NCBI RefSeq assembly: GCF_023073315.1
Contig: NZ_JADPJH010000033.1
Span: forward strand, 256,132-320,131
From: Bradyrhizobium sp. 1
Lineage (GTDB): Bacteria > Pseudomonadota > Alphaproteobacteria > Rhizobiales > Xanthobacteraceae
Reading direction: 5' to 3'
Length of the DNA: 64,000 nt
This document shows positions 61,713 through 64,000 of the stretch, piece by piece; the stretch's first letter is position 1, and each line of letters starts with the position of its first letter. The notes below the pieces were generated by a model, which saw only the letters and a program-made list of their open reading frames with translations, did not search any database and had not been told where the DNA came from. A program made the translations under genes and the position numbers.

Positions 61713-63299
61713 ATGAGTAAACCCGCTGAAAAGCCAGAGGTGGTTCAGCTTCCGGCCGAGCCGGCAAGCGCTCCATCGGCGAGCAGCCGACGGGCTGCGT
61801 CGCAGCGGGTGCGCGAGGCGCGCGATAAGTTAACGTCGACCAGCGGAACCCGGCCGGCCTTCGACGCCGAGATGTTGCGCCAATATGCGCAGACGCGGCT
61901 GTCGGCTTCCTATGTCGTGATGCTGCTTGTGGTCGTCACGGGCGTGCTGTTCGGGCTGTGGATGCAGCCGATCCCAGCCGCGGCCTGGACCGCCGGCATG
62001 CTCTGCATCCACGCCGCGATGATCCGCAGCTGCAACCGCTTCCTGGCCGAACCCTCTTCGCCCGCGGCAACGCGCGCCTGGCGGACACGCTTCGTCGTGC
62101 TCGACCTGCTCTATGGCCTGTGTTGGATGGCGATCCTGATCCATCCCGTGCTCGACATGGTCACGGAAACGCTGATGATGTTCCTGATGCTGCTGGTGAT
62201 CGCAGTGTCGAGCATGCTCGCAGCCAGCCTGCCGATCGCAGCGCTTGCCGCCACCGCCCCGGTCGCAGTCGCGATGGCGCTGAGCTTTGCGATGACCGGC
62301 GCGCTGGACAATTACATCCTGGCGGCGCTCGCCCTCGCGGCTGAAGGTTATTTCGTGCTGCTGGCGCATCGCCTGCACTCCTCGACCTTCGCCACGCTCG
62401 AGGCGCGTGCCGAGAAGGACGCGCTGATCGGCGAGCTGGAACAGGCGAAAGCAATCTCCGACGAAGCGCGCCACCGCGCCGAGGCCGCCAACGTAGCGAA
62501 ATCGCGCTTCCTGGCGCAGATGAGCCACGAACTGCGCACGCCGCTGAACGCGATCCTCGGCTTCTCCGAGGTGATGAAGAGCGAGATTTTTGGCGCGCAT
62601 GCCGTGCCGGTCTACAAGGAATATTCCGGCGACATCCACAATTCCGGCGTGCACCTTCTCAACCTCATCAACGAGATCCTCGATCTGTCGCGGATCGAGG
62701 CCGGCCGTTACGAATTGAACGAAGAAGCGGTCTCGCTGGTCGGAATCGTCGCCGATTGCCACCACCTCATGAAGCTGCGCGCCTCGAGCCGCGGCATCAC
62801 CATCCACGAGGTGTTCGAGCACGCCATGCCGAGGCTCTGGGCCGACGAGCGCGCGATCCGCCAGGTCATGCTCAATTTGCTCTCGAACTCGATCAAGTTC
62901 ACGCCGCAAGGCGGCGAGATCTGGCTCAAGGCCGGATGGACCGCTTCAGGCGGACAATATCTGTCCGTGAAGGATTCCGGCTCCGGAATCCCCGAGGACG
63001 AGATCCCGGTTGTGCTCGCCTCGTTCGGCCAGGGTTCCAACTCGATCAAATCGGCCGAACAGGGCGCAGGGCTGGGCCTGCCCATCGCAAAAAACCTGAT
63101 CGACCTGCATGGCGGCACGTTCACGCTGAAATCGAAGCTGCGCATCGGCACCGAGGTGATCGTCACCTTCCCGCCGGAGCGCGTGATGAGCGCGCTGGCG
63201 CCGATGTCGGATGATTCTCCGCCGCTGCAGCCGGAGGTACCCGACGAGAAGCGCCGGCCGCGCCACAAGCCGATCATGAGCGCGGGTACGGGCTCCTAA
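61713..63299 (+). CDS. Sensor histidine kinase (PdhS/PleC-like)
   Basis: A 528-residue kinase with a Ser/Ala-rich cytoplasmic N-terminus of about 65 residues and five or six membrane helices (about 70-225), resembling the MASE-type sensor regions. A short coiled-coil and the histidine box QMSHELRTPLNAILGFSEVMKSEIFG (His about 272) follow. The ATPase domain has NLLSNSIKFTP (N box), DSGSGIPEDE (G1) and GAGLGLPIAKNLIDLHGG (G2). The EIFG extension after the His box is typical of alphaproteobacterial kinases of the PleC/DivJ/PdhS group that signal to DivK. The C-terminal tail is charged. A GC-rich hairpin lies just upstream of the start. Confidence 0.9.
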   Translation: MSKPAEKPEVVQLPAEPASAPSASSRRAASQRVREARDKLTSTSGTRPAFDAEMLRQYAQTRLSASYVVMLLVVVTGVLFGLWMQPIPAAAWTAGMLCIHAAMIRSCNRFLAEPSSPAATRAWRTRFVVLDLLYGLCWMAILIHPVLDMVTETLMMFLMLLVIAVSSMLAASLPIAALAATAPVAVAMALSFAMTGALDNYILAALALAAEGYFVLLAHRLHSSTFATLEARAEKDALIGELEQAKAISDEARHRAEAANVAKSRFLAQMSHELRTPLNAILGFSEVMKSEIFGAHAVPVYKEYSGDIHNSGVHLLNLINEILDLSRIEAGRYELNEEAVSLVGIVADCHHLMKLRASSRGITIHEVFEHAMPRLWADERAIRQVMLNLLSNSIKFTPQGGEIWLKAGWTASGGQYLSVKDSGSGIPEDEIPVVLASFGQGSNSIKSAEQGAGLGLPIAKNLIDLHGGTFTLKSKLRIGTEVIVTFPPERVMSALAPMSDDSPPLQPEVPDEKRRPRHKPIMSAGTGS

Positions 63300-63343
63300 C
63301 GAGATGCTTGCAGACATGCCCGACCATCCCCCACTATGTCGAA

Positions 63344-63547
63344 ATGAGCAAAGAAACGCCGTGCGTCGCCGTCTGCATGATCGATCCCAAGACCAAGCTG
63401 TGTTTCGGCTGCGGCCGCACCTTGCCGGAGATCGCACGCTGGCACGCCATGGAAAGCACGGAGCGTCTCTCGGTCATGGCGCTGCTGCCGACACGCATGA
63501 CGGATGCTGGATTGCAGCCGATCGCGGAATCGTCGAAACGCGCCTGA
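63344..63547 (+). CDS. DUF1289 domain-containing protein
   Basis: A 67-residue protein with CVAVCMIDPKTKLCFGCGRTLPEIARW, the DUF1289 pattern of four Cys (CxxxC ... CxGCxR) followed by EIARW, which probably binds a metal such as zinc. The in-frame ATG 12 codons upstream would add unconserved residues. It follows the kinase gene by 44 bases and precedes the protease gene by 28. Confidence 0.87.
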   Translation: MSKETPCVAVCMIDPKTKLCFGCGRTLPEIARWHAMESTERLSVMALLPTRMTDAGLQPIAESSKRA

Positions 63548-63575
63548 TTGGCCTGCGTGCCTGCGGAGGCGCGCA

Positions 63576-64000
63576 ATGATCCGCTTCCTGCTCGTTCTCG
63601 TCATGCTCGCCTGCACAGCCGGTGCCGTCGTCGCCTATGGCGATCCCGACCAGTTCGTGCGTGCGAGCACCAAGGTCTCGCACATTTTTCGCGCACAGAC
63701 AGCCTCCCCGGCGCCTGCCGTGCAGATCCAGCGCGGCCAGGGCGGCGAATTCGCGCTGCGTGCGAAGATCAACGGCATCGCCGCGCCGATGGTGATCGAT
63801 ACCGGTGCAACCTCGGTGGTGCTGACCTGGGAAACCGCGAAGGCGATCGGGCTGCCGCTGGAGATGCTCGAATATAACGTCGATCTCGAGACCGCCGGGG
63901 GCCACACCAAGGCAGCTCGCCTGACGCTCGACCGTCTCTCCGTCGGCCACCTGGTCGAGAAATCGGTGCCGGCCCTCGTCGTGCAGCGCGGCCAGATGAA
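63576..64000 (+). CDS. TIGR02281 family retropepsin-like aspartic protease, cut by window end
   Basis: The first 141 residues of an aspartic protease. A signal anchor (IRFLLVLVMLACTAGAVVA) is followed by a linker and the catalytic motif MVIDTGATSVVLTWETA (Asp about residue 75). AARLTLDRLSVGHLVEKSVPALVV then resembles the flap strands of clan AA, single-lobed proteases that dimerise. GGAGG lies 8 bases before the ATG. The 3' end lies beyond the window, and the target is unknown. Confidence 0.85.
   Translation, partial: MIRFLLVLVMLACTAGAVVAYGDPDQFVRASTKVSHIFRAQTASPAPAVQIQRGQGGEFALRAKINGIAAPMVIDTGATSVVLTWETAKAIGLPLEMLEYNVDLETAGGHTKAARLTLDRLSVGHLVEKSVPALVVQRGQM

Noticed and set aside
1..64000. 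CRISPR arrays, tRNA or rRNA genes, insertion sequences, prophage or defence islands
   Set aside because: No spaced direct repeats, no tRNA-like cloverleaf or rRNA sequence, and no transposase, integrase, restriction or toxin-antitoxin proteins were recognised on either strand.

Overview
The window looks like ordinary chromosome of a Bradyrhizobium-like alphaproteobacterium (Nitrobacteraceae). This rests on high GC with GC-rich third codon positions, on the protein families present (class II DAHP synthase, DUF2865, DUF1289, UPF0114/YqhA, TakP-type TRAP proteins, a PdhS/PleC-like kinase), and on two dispersed palindromic repeat families of a kind common in this group. I see no rRNA, tRNA, CRISPR array, prophage, transposase or replication origin. 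Genes are dense on both strands and mostly housekeeping or accessory metabolism.

Layout. 0-6 kb: the start of a motAB stator operon (motB cut by the window edge), then a stretch with two apparent frameshifts (a metallophosphoesterase separated from its C-terminal domain, and a membrane-anchored protein split in two), then an RraA-like protein. 5-9 kb: phosphatidylserine synthase and decarboxylase (pssA, psd) and an Atm1-type ABC exporter. 9-14 kb: a LOG hydrolase, a VOC protein, and a tightly coupled cysS-GNAT-cimA operon. 14-20 kb: two secreted proteins, NAD synthetase, diacylglycerol kinase, DAHP synthase and an alpha/beta hydrolase. 20-25.6 kb: an aldehyde dehydrogenase behind a 14-bp perfect palindrome, divergent from two ModE-type regulators, a GNAT protein and a cysteine-synthase homologue. 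25.7-31.3 kb: three regulators, a TerB/TerC/YqhA membrane-stress cluster and an NTF2-like protein.

31.5-37.3 kb holds a three-domain MOSC-reductase-ferredoxin fusion, a peroxiredoxin-like protein, a MocR regulator, a PaiB-like flavoprotein and NhaA. 37.5-42.7 kb groups thiol or gamma-glutamyl chemistry: a class II amidotransferase (EgtC/YafJ type), a GCS2 carboxylate-amine ligase (EgtA/YbdK type), a small CxxC protein, a cupin protein and glutathione reductase. 42.7-46.7 kb: a DUF2059 protein, rpiA, phosphoglycolate phosphatase, a lipoprotein and moaA. 46.8-57.3 kb: TRAP permease subunits Q and M, an M20 peptidase, a TctE/TctD-like two-component pair, a P-loop kinase, an unusual PlsY, an acyl-CoA dehydrogenase, a YunG-like protein, and on the opposite strand the TakP-like binding protein that probably serves the TRAP permease. 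57.5-64 kb: an Mrp/ApbC ATPase, a VOC protein, a 3-hydroxyisobutyrate-dehydrogenase-family enzyme, NhaD, a sensor kinase, a DUF1289 protein and a retropepsin-like protease cut by the window end.

No clear novel defence or mobile system is present. The items most worth a second look are the EgtC-like/EgtA-like pair, the self-contained MOSC-reductase-ferredoxin fusion, the ModE-type regulators with an operator-like palindrome, the TerB/TerC/YqhA operon, a PlsY that resembles cyanobacterial sequences, and repeat elements placed just upstream of start codons.
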